Below, piece by piece: positions 33,470-44,705 of a DNA stretch of 64,000 nucleotides. A program made the translations under genes and the position numbers. The stretch lies in NCBI GenBank assembly GCA_016617855.1, contig JAECUM010017563.1, positions 1-64,000 on the forward strand, in the 5' to 3' direction. The notes beneath the pieces were generated by a model. It made no database searches and had not been told where the DNA came from. It was given only the letters and a program-made list of their open reading frames with translations. Source of the DNA: Megalonaias nervosa (taxonomy: Eukaryota; Mollusca; Bivalvia; Unionida; Unionidae). Each line of letters begins with the position of its first letter. Within the stretch, counting starts at the first letter, position 1.

Positions 33470-34145
33470 CAAAATGTACACTTTGTACACTAAATTCTAA
33501 CTTAATATAATTAATAACGAAATTTTTTGAAACTTATTTTATTTGGTTAATTGCACAGGTGACATACACATTTTTGGTTTAGGAATTGTCCATTAGTACA
33601 AATGGACCGAATTTGAAATAAGTACGGACGGGCGTTTTGAGGCGTACACGACGTTCATTGCTTCATCGCTCCGACTGCCGAGATCCTCTTCCTCCTTTGC
33701 CTTACTCGGTCTTCTGTACATGGACGGAGTGTGGAACGATTTCCACCCGTCCAAACACCAGGTGCCCGAATGAGACGTCATAGTCGCCGACCAATGGCGA
33801 CGGACGTCTCTCACTGCTTGCTTGACACCTGGTCGTTACACTGCAGACTGTAACTCTAATTATGATTGAGTGCGTGTTGGATCCATTCCCTCTCAAGCAA
33901 AAGCCCCTAGCTGGCGTTATGTGGCTGCAGCAGTACTCAGTCAATTCGCCAGCTAGTTAAAGCGAAACATCTTGGGCCAATTTAGCAGTCCTTTTTGAGG
34001 GCATTAAAGCCTGGGGGATGAGGCACTTTTTCCTTCCCCCTTGTAATTTAACAGTATGCCATGCATACATTAAACACTGGCGCATGCACAATACGTGCGA
34101 AAGCCAGTATAATTCAAATAACCAACCAAGGTCTATATCAAGAGA
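33470..34145 (+). repeat. Structured module, copy 2 (eight hairpins)
   Basis: Matches copy 1 in order and spacing. Hairpins: 33721-33753 (same stem as copy 1); 33757-33833 (ACCAGGTG/CACCTGGT enclosing GAGACGTC/GACGTCTC and GTCGCC/GGCGAC); 33863-33899 (one mismatch); 33907-33956 (CTAGCTGGCG/CGCCAGCTAG); 33988-34002 (GTCCTT/GAGGGC, paired only if G-U is allowed); about 34013-34040 (GGGGGA/TCCCCC); 34054-34068 (GTATGC-CAT-GCATAC); 34076-34108 (ACTGGC/GCCAGT). It ends GTCTATATCA and the ATG of an ORF1-like frame follows at 34146. The copies are diverged, especially in stems and loops, yet pairing survives. Confidence 0.8.
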
Positions 34146-35593
34146 ATGTCTAACAACTCGAAATCTTTAGCCCGAAATAATCAATCGATTCTGAAACTCC
34201 TATTTGACAAGTCAGGTCTTTCCGAATTAAATCTCAAAATGACCCGGACAAAGCAGACTTATGGCTCAGAATGAAATGGAAGATTTATACTGAAACAGGA
34301 ATAGAATCGACGGATACTACAAAAAATACATAAAGGAACTACTACAAAAAAGAATTACAGGCAAAATTTCTTAAGGCAATGAACAGTGAATACAACTCAC
34401 GAGAAACACGAAAGAAACTGGTTGCCGTCAAAGTCAACACAGAGGTCAGAGAATTGAAGAAATTCTTTAAAACAGAAAGAATAGAAACAAGAGAAGGATC
34501 CTTCTTAGAATGTTTGTACCGAGAAGGGACACAAGAATTAGATATTCGCATATACCACAAGAAAGAGTGCCAGGAATGACAACAGTGATGGTAGCACTTA
34601 AAGTCCTAAGTCCGGAATAGGTACAAAGAATTTACTCCCTCAACCGAAATGGGTATAAATGTTATATACTGAGACCCAAAGGATCCCAACCAATACTACC
34701 ATTTGGGGACATAAAAATTGCAAAAGACACGGTTACAGTAAAAACACCTACACCGATTTTGAGGAAAACAAAAAAACAGACGGGAGAGCTTCACCTATCC
34801 GACATCCCTTTAGAGATACCACTACAAGCAACAGTAGAGAAGTTTGAGAAAAAGCTAGACATGAAGGTGATATCATCAAGACTTGACACAATTCCATTAA
34901 CTACAATATACAATGGAACAAGAATATTGAAAATAGAAAAGAACAAAATGAAAGATGTGAAGAAAGCTTTTTTCTACATGGCTTTCTGACAAAAACTTGG
35001 TACAAGGGATGTATATATCAGAGAACATGTAACAGATGTAGCCAGACATGACACACTCCACACAAATGCCCAAAAAAATTAGAGACCCAAGCAGAGAGCC
35101 GAGAAAGACAGAGAATCACTATGACGAAACAACATCAAACACAACAACAACAAGAACAATCCGGAAAAAAGAAAGAAGAAGAAAAACAACACTCAAAACA
35201 GCAACAGAGACCAAGGCCAGCACCAAGACAGATAAAGACAACCGTGATGGAAATGGCTCAAGAAACAAGGATAGCACCAAAATGGAAACAAACAAAAGTG
35301 CAAGAGAACAATCAACAGGACAAACAAAAGTACAAAAAACCCCCAAAAAACAAGAAAATGACAATCAGCAAGATCAAAGACAGAGTTCAAAAACATCCAT
35401 AACAACAAACATAGGGTCCAAAACATCAGAAATACAACAAAGTTACCAGACAGCAACAGCAGCAGAAGAACAAGAAAAAGAAAGAGAAAGGGAGAAAAGG
35501 AGAGTTAAAAGGAGGAAAAAGAGGGAAAAGGAAGAAGAAGAATATAGAATGATGGAAACATGTCTACTTGAAGAAGATGAATGCCTGGAATAA
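34146..35593 (+). pseudogene. ORF1/gag-like protein with zinc knuckle, frameshifted
   Basis: The ATG at 34146 gives MSNNSKSLARNNQSILKLLF; after a shift near 34240 comes LWLRMKWKIYTETG, then 34379-34579 (KKFFKTERIETREGSFLECL). Later pieces are YILRPKGSQPILPFGDIKI and LHLSDIPLEIPLQATVEKFE. At 35028-35069 a CX2CX4HX4C zinc knuckle (CNRC...HTPHKC) is readable with a TGA at 35049. Beyond it is a long Gln/Lys/Glu/Thr-rich tail ending DECLE at 35593. A zinc knuckle and a disordered polar tail suit a nucleic-acid-binding ORF1 or gag protein of a retroelement. At least three frameshifts and two stops break it. The same order of blocks is found at 60.6-61.7 kb. Confidence 0.6.
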
Positions 35594-35610
35594 AAAAAAA
35601 ATAGCAATCA

Positions 35611-35611
<1 letters not shown>

Positions 35612-35684
<73 letters not shown>
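35612..35684. repeat. (TA)n microsatellite
   Basis: About 36 TA units ending exactly at the start of SINE A copy 2. Confidence 0.95.
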
Positions 35685-35686
<2 letters not shown>

Positions 35687-35924
35687 AGTGGCCGAGTGGT
35701 CTAAAGCGCTCTCCGTTACGGATCACTGCCGTCTCACCTCTGTCTGCGTGGGTTCGAGTCTAGGATTCGGCGAATGTGGATATGTGAGAAAGATTGCCAG
35801 TAGCTTCTCATGGGTCGGTGGTTCTTTCCGGGGATTTCCCGGTTTCTTCCTCCACCATTAATACTGGCCGCCATGTATAGCCTATAGTGTGCTGAAAAAT
35901 GGCGTTAAACCCCACAACAACAAT

Positions 35925-35928
<4 letters not shown>
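35685..35928 (+). repeat. SINE family A, copy 2 (best preserved head)
   Basis: The head has an A box in GAGTGGCCGAGTGGTCTAAA and a B box in GGGTTCGAGTC near 35751, typical of a Leu/Ser-type tRNA. Body and tail follow (TACTGGCCGCCATGTATAGC; GCTGAAAAATGGCGTTAAAC; CAACAACAATAAC). TA tracts flank both ends, so it entered, or duplicated, a TA microsatellite inside the half-LINE. Confidence 0.9.

Positions 35929-35979
<51 letters not shown>
35929..35979. repeat. (AT)n microsatellite
   Basis: About 25 AT units directly after the SINE tail. Confidence 0.95.
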
Positions 35980-35980
<1 letters not shown>

Positions 35981-36149
35981 CTAAATAATATACTTTAGAA
36001 CAACCATGTAATAGTAAAAAAAAAAAATACATACTATAACACGAGCATTAAAATGGCAACAAACATACAACAACACAATGCCATTAGACAAGTAGGGCAG
36101 GTGGGCCTCTCTAAATGGCCTGAAAAGATCAACCAGGGAGAGAACCCTA

Positions 36150-39100
36150 CAAAAAAAGAAATAATCAATTAATACAAACTTGAATTTACAGGTGGCTTAA
36201 ATTTAGACGAGCAACAATATCAGTTATTGATAAATAATTTTCTAAATTGAAGACATTTCCTTGTTTTTTTATGACAGACACAAACAGAATAAAAAGATAT
36301 CACACACAAATAAACCAGGACACAATTGCGTCGAAAAACAATAAAAGATGTACCAGTAGGTAACATGTCAAATGATAATGATTTCCCAAAAATAGTGGCC
36401 ATGAGTGTATTTCAAATTAACGGTTCAAAAACATTCTTTAACCCTGTATATGATGATGTACTGTGGATATGTTTATGGATATTGGAAGACACGATTTTCA
36501 AGTCATAGAAGATTTATATTTTAATCGTTTATCAAGTTTTTGGAACATTAACTGTAATGTGGAGGCTTCATAGGAAGTGGAACGTTCTGATAGAAATCTG
36601 TGTCCAGTAGAACATGTCAAAAGAAAAAGTGCTAAAATAGAAACGAATTTGGCCTATAGACTACAAAGAGATCAAAGGTAGGTTTGAAGTGTATGTATGC
36701 ATATCACTTTGATGGAAGTTACTGGATTTGATACGGCTGGCAATTCTGCTAAAATTGCGATACGTGAAACAAATTGTGTCTTATTTAGAGACATGATGCG
36801 TACCAAAGAAACTTACCTAGGCAGTATGGTACAAATGTTGGCCCTCTTCATGGGTTTCCTATATGTTCGCACATATTACACGTTACACCACCTCAGCACA
36901 TCAGTGGCCTAGGTCAAATGGATATTATTGGCAACCTTGTCAACACTGACAGAAACATGCATGAAAATGTAAAGCTTGAAAGCTGAACAAAAGTTCTCAA
37001 ACTTTGAAAACACGATGGCATTATTTCAAAATGAATTGAGATAAGAGAGTAAGAGAGGGGGATGAACAATAATGAAGATCGCTGAGCTGCGATCGAATAT
37101 ATGTCACAATGACATTTCATGATAGAGTGGAAGATTTGAAGAATGACACCGCTTAAAGGAGGACTTTTTGGATTTGAGAACAAGATTCATGCAGAATAAC
37201 ACACCCGTTGTGTGGCACGATGAAATATACAACAAGAAAGCACGCAACACCGAAGAGATTTTGCGAAAGTTTTGTGGACAAATTGAAAATATACCCTTTT
37301 CACGATCTCGCGTAAGAGTTTTCTCTAGTGCTGGGCAGTATGGAGAATAAAGCTGAGGTTCAAAGCCGCTGCATTACAGCAGTGCGACGCAAAGAACACG
37401 ATGATACATTATAGCTTGCTGTCGTATATTTTAATTTATTTGCAGACATTAAACTTGTTCTGTGGTTTTTGTTCACAGATTTGTTATATATACCAAGCGT
37501 TTGCTACCACCACTATCACACAGCCACAAATAATAAAATATTATCCGATTTGTTTATTTATTATTTATTCCGTGTAAGATTTCATTTCAAAGAAGGATAT
37601 GCACCTAACATATACATTGTATATTTTACGTTTATTATATACATACGTTTACTTTGTATTACAGTCAATGAAGACTGGGCGTACATCCCACCGGGGTCAA
37701 TAAAATAATATTGTAAATCACAAAGACGATGATCGGTCTGTATTCCTCATATTTTCCTGACACACTCATTCTTAATCTTAAAAATTTTTCTTTTTTATTT
37801 CTTACCAGTTCGTATATTTTTTCCTCAAAGAATTGATATAAATCTAACTTTCTCATGACATAACCAACTGTTATTGTTGTAACCATGTTGCTTATACCAG
37901 GGTTGTGGGTCCATGTAACTCAAAAAACTGAAAAAAGTAAAATTGAAGAAATTATTTCGGTGATTAAGTGTTATAATTATCGACTTCTGAAGATCGTTAC
38001 AGGCAATTTTATTGTATAAAATCCACCTGGTTTGTGCACTTGTTTCGGAGTTGAATGGTACATTCACTCCAACTGGTAACCTCGGAGATGGTATCAGGAG
38101 CATACAATATGGCTGTTACAATGTAATTATCCTCAGACCCTTTTGATTATCTTTAATTTTCATTCAGTTCTAAAGCGATTCTCTCAGTTTAGGACAATTT
38201 TTATCCATTGGAAGAGCTAATGAGCTGTTTGACTAGGATGATTCCCCATTGTTTTAGCATACACATTTCAAAGGTTTATACCCCAAACATCGCACCAGTC
38301 AACTAAATAATGTGATAGTCCGCATTGGCTTGATTTCTGGCAACTGTAAAAATTGTCCATTCCCAGGGAGCAAGTAGAAATATAAAACAGGATGATAAAT
38401 TAAAGAACTGAAAAGAAAATCCTGAATAGTTGTAGCAAAAGTTTCCAAATATAATCACCGAAAAACATCCAATACAATTAAGTGAATTAAGATGTTCTAA
38501 ATTCTATATGAACTGCTTTGTTCTCCTTCTCACAGAAATTCTCGGCACATAAAAGCCAAAGAAACAAAAGGATAGAGTAAGTGTGGATTAAAACTTGTTT
38601 AAAATTGTCATATTTGTTTCCTTGGTTGATTTTTTATGATCTTTTTCTCATTTGAACATTATGTGTATTGCGTTTTATTAATGGTGTGTCTGCGGTCTCC
38701 GGTATGTATTACCCATTTAATATCGATCTCTACAAATATTATAAGACGATTTAAATTTTGCAGATGATAAAGGATTGTAGTTCCTAGCTGGATATCTTAA
38801 TGCACGAGTCAAACACTATCCAGAATTTCTGATACATAATCGTGCGGTCAATGATACTGACGATGATCTTTACGTACGTGGCTACCCATTTTAAGGGCCA
38901 TTGTAAATAGCGCGGATAAAACTAACCTAAGTAATGAATACCAAACACCCGTCAGTTCACTGCAGACCTTAAATAATTTGGATACTATCGTAGCATTTGA
39001 ATCTATCGGCTGCACAATTTTTTTACTGAAACGGTAATAAAATATAAATTGGGTTACAACATTATGTGGATACATTTATAAAATAGTCTCCATGGTTTGA

Positions 39101-39261
39101 TATAGATTGTAGAGAAACTTTAACGAATATCTCAATGCTTAATCTGTTTTTAATTCAGATAAATGTGATTCTAAAACAACAAAAATGGGACTTGGTATAC
39201 TAGAAGTGGCAAAAGTAATCTTGGTATATTACTGCGTTAGTAACACCAGGTTTTGTACATC
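36150..39261. other. No gene recognised
   Basis: Several 60-90 codon open frames are present, with no motif, repeat relation or competing evidence for coding. Confidence 0.45.
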
Positions 39262-40830
39262 CTAGGTAGTCCACATTTTTCTATGGCTTCCATCCAGTCC
39301 TTCCCTTGTCGTCTCATGTTTGCTACACTCTCATTGTCTAATATTAAGTCCTTAAACCATTTGCCAAGGCTCTTTACTGGTTGCTCACTCTGTGCTGATA
39401 TCACTTCCTCTCATATTCTGAACCTGTATCTATCTTGCACATTCCCTTTCTTCATTGCCAGACTTCTTCATTTAGATGACTTGAATCTCATCCTGGCCCG
39501 GTTAATCAGGTCTCCTGGATAATCTAGCATCCATATACCTTCTGGTACTGATCTGAATGTAGTTGTCATATCATACATGAAGGCCCTTGTAGGAGGACAC
39601 CAAACTCCAGATGCCATAATTGGTTCTCGGCGCATCTTCTCTGATAACTTCACAAGCAGATTCATTGAAGCTGAAACTAGTACCACCGAAATGGTACATT
39701 CAGTTATGATGTCGATTTCTAATCTCTGCCATAATGATGTGTAGCCCGATACGGTGAAGCGCACCTTGAAGTTATCGAGGTATTGTTAAACATGTCTCTG
39801 AACCTCTCTGGTACATGATATTTCTTTAAAGTGAGGTTCACCAATTTGTTTGAAATACTACCATATGTAATGGCAAGGTCTAACCACAACACTGTTAGAT
39901 CTCCTTTGTTTTCGTTGGCTTCTTAGTCAAGGCACGTTTGTGCTCAATGCAACCAGGTACTCTTGGAGTTCCACCTTTCTAAACTGAAGTATCGGATGTA
40001 CTTGTTCTCAAGCATATATTTCATCAGACGCTGGGCTAGGATGGCTAGGGATATCTTCCCTGCCACGTTTATAAGGGATGTTGTCCTGAATTGCTTAATT
40101 CCTTAAGAATTCTCTTCCTTAGGAATAAAGAAGCCTTCTGCAAGCAGCCAACTCTCTGTCTTTTTATCTCTTCTCCATGTGAAATTCATTAGCTTCAAGA
40201 TTCTTCTGGTGAGTCTTCGACAGTATTTGTAAACCTTGTAAAGAACACCATTTAGTTAAGGGGCTGATGCATCTCTTGCATCTTTAAAAATGTCGTTCAA
40301 TTCCTGCAGTCTCGGTTCTGAGCTGTCAGTTGGGATGTTCTCTAAGGTCTTTCTCTCCATTTAGATCATTGTGGGCTTTCCTCAATTGTTCTTCTACATC
40401 CTCCTTCGGACACTCAAATCTCCCCGATCTTTTCTCCTTGTAGCTTTCTGACAAAGCAAAGAGGATTGGCAGTGAAGTGTGTTCTCTTCTGTATACGCTT
40501 CGTACTGTTTGTTATTATGTTCTCTGCTCCTCGCAGTGCCTTCATTCTTTCACGTAGGTTATCTTTAACGTCTCCTAGCCCCTTTATATCTTTATCCACT
40601 GCAATGAAATACATTGCAATCTCCCGCATTCTACGTTTTTATTTTGGCAATGTATTTCTTTGTTCTTTCCTTTTATCCCGGACCGATCATTTCCCATATT
40701 GTAGATCATGGTGGTCATGGCTTCTACCTTTCTATCAACACTCCTTGTCGGTGTTACTTCCAACAGTTGGTCTGCGTCCTCATCAAACTGACTCTATGCT
40801 GTTTTGTTTGAACACACAGGCAATTTTACT
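39262..40830 (-). pseudogene. Non-LTR retrotransposon RT (FMDD-box type), decayed
   Basis: Reading down the minus strand from about 40830: SVDRKVEAMTTMIYNMGNDR, NLRERMKALRGAENI (40629-40414), GVLYKVYKYC, SLINVAGKISLAILAQRL, VLWLDLAITYGSISNKLV, then 39764-39468 with YTSLWQRLEIDIITECTISV, PPTRAFMYDMTTTF and RMRFKSSK. It ends with EQPVKSLGKWFKD and AIEKCGLPR near 39262. This is a recognised LINE RT layout in which the catalytic box is normally F-M-D-D; here it is F-M-Y-D. Many frameshifts and stops occur, but large deletions are not evident until the end, where the C-terminus is cut at about 39262. The clade is not assigned. Confidence 0.75.
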
Positions 40831-41800
40831 TTTAATTTCTGTCGACTAACATTCTCGTTTACCACTGCAGACCTTTCATGCGTATCCAGCTCCCGTCTCC
40901 CTCTAAAATCTGCTGAAGCATCGATATTCCCCTTTCATTGCTGAACTCGTTTTATCCTCTAGCACTTGGAGGTATTGAACCCTATGGTGTATATCCTGGT
41001 CCATCTCCTCCTCCTTCTCATCAGTTTGACGCGTGTGTTGTACTACATGCAGGATCGGAGGACAGCCTATCATGATACGGTGAAGTTTAAGTCCCCTCTC
41101 GTTTTTACATGTTTAGCCACAACTGTAGATTCTAGATGTATCCGTATTCTGGTTCATTGTCTGTTGATCAAGCGTGTTCGTATCTGTTGACTCTCTGTCT
41201 GGTCGATCGTCCTCCTCCGCTCTCGAAAACCTTTTGATATATCGCAGCTTATCTATCTGTAGGTTTCTCCTTCACAGGAGTTGCACTCCAGCTAGCTAGG
41301 CCATCATACTCCTGTTCAACGAACTTTCCTGATTGTCAGCAGCCTCTCCTTGCTGTTACCATTCTGTGTGTGTGTCTGTGTCTGTGTGTGTGTCTGTATG
41401 TGCGTTTGACAGCTTTACAATATTGGCATAATAATATACTCGTATCAGCCGAAGTAATAAACAGATGGGATGGTTGGAGAAAGTTTATATGACAATAAGG
41501 ATATTGTTTCTGATAAACTATTACTATTGAGGAGGTATAGAGTAACTTAAAAAGTAATTAATCTACTTTATAGATAATGTATTAATGAATGTTTTATAGT
41601 TACATGTGATTTGATTGTTAATAGATTGGTAAAATTATTTACGACAACATTTGAATCTGTATTATAAAAAGCGGTTACTACTTTAAAGAAAGGTGTACAG
41701 GTGATGCAAATAATTATTTCGGTATTAAGTTTGAAAGCAGTTTTGCAAAGTTGTTTATGTACTAACTTGCAAGAGTTTTAGTAATAGATTCACTAGAGAT
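40831..41800. other. No gene recognised
   Basis: May include the N-terminal part of the LINE on the minus strand, but no endonuclease motif was identified. Confidence 0.4.
41365..41401. repeat. Imperfect (TG)n microsatellite
   Basis: TG run with CT interruptions. Confidence 0.9.
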
Positions 41801-41831
<31 letters not shown>

Positions 41832-42060
41832 AGGGTTTAACTCCATTTTTCAGCACAAGATAGGCTATTCATGGCGGCCAGTACAATTGGTGGAGGAAGA
41901 ACCCGGGAAAACCCCGGAAAGAACCACCGACCCACGAGAAGCTACTGGCAAGCTTTCGTACATACCCACATTGGCTGAATCCGAGACTCGAACCCACGCA
42001 GACAGGGGTGAGATGACAGTGATCTGTAACGGTGGGCGCTTTAGACCACTCGGCCACTTG
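41801..42060 (-). repeat. SINE family A, copy 3
   Basis: The minus-strand copy ends in a (CAA)n tail (TTG repeats at 41801-41832). Tail, body and tRNA head follow; the B box reads GGGTTCGAGTC and the A-box region GTGGCCGAGTGGTCTAAAGC. It is close in sequence to copy 2. Confidence 0.9.
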
Positions 42061-42107
42061 TAAAGTTCCGTGTGACGGGTATAAATTTTTCTTTTTTTTA
42101 ATAACGA

Positions 42108-42180
42108 TAATCCGCGGTGTGTAAAGGTTACTGTGCTGGACTCGTGACAGAAGAGGTGAGAATTCTAATCCTACCATCAT
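42108..42180 (+). repeat. tRNA-like sequence or SINE head
   Basis: GTAAAGGTTACTGTGCTGGA is A-box- and D-arm-like, and GAATTCTAATCCTACC is B-box-like at correct spacing (about 45 bases). Stem pairing is imperfect, so a relic is more likely than a gene. Confidence 0.4.
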
Positions 42181-42364
42181 TTTAGCACAGGTTGTTAATT
42201 GTTGTGTGAACTATTGTTGTTCCCTCATATATCAAAGTCAACTATTTTTTAGAACTTTTTGCTGTAATGTCTGTACGTGGTAAAGAGAATCAATGTCTCC
42301 AATATCACAAATCTCCTGGGGATTTGGAACATGTTTAACCAGACATTATTATATGTGAAATAAT

Positions 42365-42700
42365 ACCTGAATACTGAGATGTTTTTATTTTATTTGCTGA
42401 TGATATGATATTTATTTCAAACACATCATGGAATCTTCAAACCGCTTTGGACAGACAGTAAATGTTTCTAAAATAAACATTATCGTATTCAACTACAAAG
42501 GTAGTTGGAGAAACGATTAAAAATGGTTTTATGACGAGGAAGCCATAAATATTGTTGCTAATTCTAATTATTTGCAATTTCGAAGTTAAAAGGTACTTAG
42601 ATTATTGTAAATGGTTAAAATTAGAGAAGACCTGACGAACTTTATCATGTCTGCTCACAATTTAAGTATGGAAACCGAAATGTATGATGGCGCTTAAAGA
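42365..42700 (+). pseudogene. LINE reverse transcriptase remnant (CR1/L2-like)
   Basis: LFADDMIFISNTSWNLQTAL carries an F-A-D-D catalytic box. It is followed in another frame by VNVSKINIIVFNYKGSW, the usual V-N-x-x-K-T-x-I-x-V-F block that comes after it. Further downstream text is too decayed to trust. Confidence 0.55.
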
Positions 42701-44459
42701 GAAACTAGATTTTTCGAGTTCTGTGTCAAATGATCTTGTTATTGAATACGAATTGCAGATTTTGTTTATTTGTGTAATATTTTGGAATTTTACTTACAAG
42801 ATATATTAAAAACTATTACTATACCGCACAAGGTCATTCAATATTTGGCTTCAGAAATTAAAGATATGTTTATCACCTCGAGAAATATATTAAAGAACTT
42901 ATAGAACTGCGCAAAAAATTTGTCGCTTGCTTTTATAATATTGTTGTAGTCTATTTAGTTAACAATTCTTTAAATTCCGAGTTCTGGACCCGTTCAATTC
43001 GTTCTCATACTGATTTATATTTATTGAAGCATCCAGACTTTTACAATTGTAGTAAAGATGTTTAAAATGTTTTATTTCTGTCGTCTCCGATGTAGAGGCA
43101 TGCTTTTGGTTCCCCATTTCAAACGATGCGCTGACATCTAGGTAATATCTTATGTTTGATATATTGTCTTTAGATGTTATCAACGAGCCAACATTATGTT
43201 CAGTATTTGCAAAGCTTCTTCAATTCATTAAAACCCATGAATGATTTTTAGATTGTTATAAATTTTTGCCCTTCCTATGTTTGGATATAAAAGATCGGGT
43301 TTGTAACCTGAGTCATCGTATGTTGTTTTAAATGGAAATAGGGCACTGTAATTCCTACTTATTCTCTCTGTTTATGTCGAATCACTGTAGACTAATGGTT
43401 TAAAGCTTTCTAGATCATAAAGCTGTTCTGTAAATTTAGTAGAATACAAATGTGTATGTTTACCCACGTTAAAGGCCTGATTTGTTCCTAATATTACGTT
43501 GTTGTAACCCTCCTCCTCAGGATTAATGCTGCTTATGTTGATGATATCATCCTTTTAATGTAACCTGTAAGCCATCATCTTCTCCAAAGCGTTGAAGTAT
43601 ATCTTTAACTGTGAAAACAAATGATCATTGTATTCTCTAACGTGGTATTTTGTAACACAATTAGCTCAGACCACAGTTTTATTCCACTTATACTTAAAAC
43701 GAAACATTATTTCTTGATACGGTTTGTTCTTATTTTGATGTAAATCTCAAGAAAAAATGTATATCACCTCTCTGAAATGTGTTGAATTCAATAGAATGCA
43801 GCACTGTCACGTTGTGTGAGAAAATTTGCTAACAAATCCTGCCTCATGTTTGAAAATGTCTTTTGATAGAATTCGTAATTCAAAGTGCTTTGGGTAACGT
43901 CAATACGTGTTATATAATATTACGACTTTAGACCGATTCTGAAGCAAAGAAACTACCTGTCCGTGAATTAGCCATTGCGTTACTGTCTAATTCGCGGTTA
44001 CTTCCTTTGAAGAACCTTGCCGCGGGGTGAGAAACTCTGTTTCTCTTGCAATCAACAGTGATGTCACCGGTCGGCTTAGGCTTACAGGCCGGAAACCCGA
44101 CATTATAACACATCAGTGATACTACCGCAGACAGTTTTCAAAGAGACCACCGATATCCAATCAGAACTAAGATAGTCATAATTGGGGCGGGTTTCTCACG
44201 TAACCAGACATTATTCTGTTACATTCATTGCGAACGGATCAATGCATGTCTGGGCATTGGCGAGAGCAGATCATGGGAAAGTTGGAAACACTAGACTGCG
44301 CTCCGATTGCCCAAGTTGTGCTCTCGTTAAAAGGGCAGAAAGGGAGTTCGAGGAATTTCGGACGAGCTAGGAGCTATTTAATCTTTGAACTGTCCGTCCT
44401 TCTCCGGGGTTAGTAATACTTCCGTATGGGGCACATGACAAGCACGATGCCATTATTTA

Positions 44460-44461
<2 letters not shown>
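42701..44461. other. No gene recognised
   Basis: The first few hundred bases may be more of the LINE remnant; the rest shows nothing supported. Confidence 0.4.

Positions 44462-44546
<85 letters not shown>
44462..44546. repeat. (TA)n microsatellite
   Basis: About 42 TA units. Confidence 0.95.
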
Positions 44547-44547
<1 letters not shown>

Positions 44548-44571
44548 CAACATATACATATACATCAACAT

Positions 44572-44705
44572 AGTATGTACGCTGTATCAATGATATACCA
44601 CGAGATGTATAAATTTTTCATTAAAAGGAAACGAAGCTGGCTGAGTTTCCTTTTAATGAAAAATTTATACAACGAGTGGTATATCATTGATACAGCGTAC
44701 ATACT
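44572..44705. repeat. Long hairpin: 61-bp inverted arms, 12-base loop
   Basis: The left arm 44572-44632 begins AGTATGTACGCTGTATCAAT and the right arm 44645-44705 is its reverse complement at 58 of 61 positions. The three mismatches cluster where both arms read ACGAG in the same orientation. The loop is GAAGCTGGCTGA. It is probably a foldback or MITE, 26 bases from a TA microsatellite. Confidence 0.9.

Larger units (their letters stand above)
34146..36140 (+). mobile_element. Half-LINE (ORF1-only) element, copy 1
   Basis: An ORF1-like reading frame (34146-35593) is followed not by ORF2 but by a short AT-rich 3' region ending GGGCAGGTGGGCCTCTCTAA and GGGAGAGAACCC (36090-36147). A second copy at 60550-61920 has the same ORF and the same 3' end, so the ORF1-only structure is a family property and not a private deletion. 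A SINE A copy and (AT)n tracts interrupt the 3' region. The structured module copy 2 lies directly upstream and may be its 5' leader. Movement would have needed a partner's RT. Confidence 0.65.

Noticed and set aside
32387..34108. Known self-cleaving ribozyme (hammerhead or HDV type) in the structured modules
   Set aside because: I looked for the hammerhead core CTGANGA...GAAA and for an HDV-like core and found neither; a covariance-model search would settle it.
35119..35456. Minus-strand hydrophobic frames (LLFV/FCFL-rich) at 35.1-35.5 and 61.0-61.9 kb
   Set aside because: They are the complement of the Gln/Lys-rich ORF1 tail and only mimic membrane proteins.
35505..35861. Open frames made of Ile/Tyr repeats around the TA tracts
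   Set aside because: They are translations of (TA)n and of the SINE; the same artefact occurs near 5300, 15800, 45920 and 46040.
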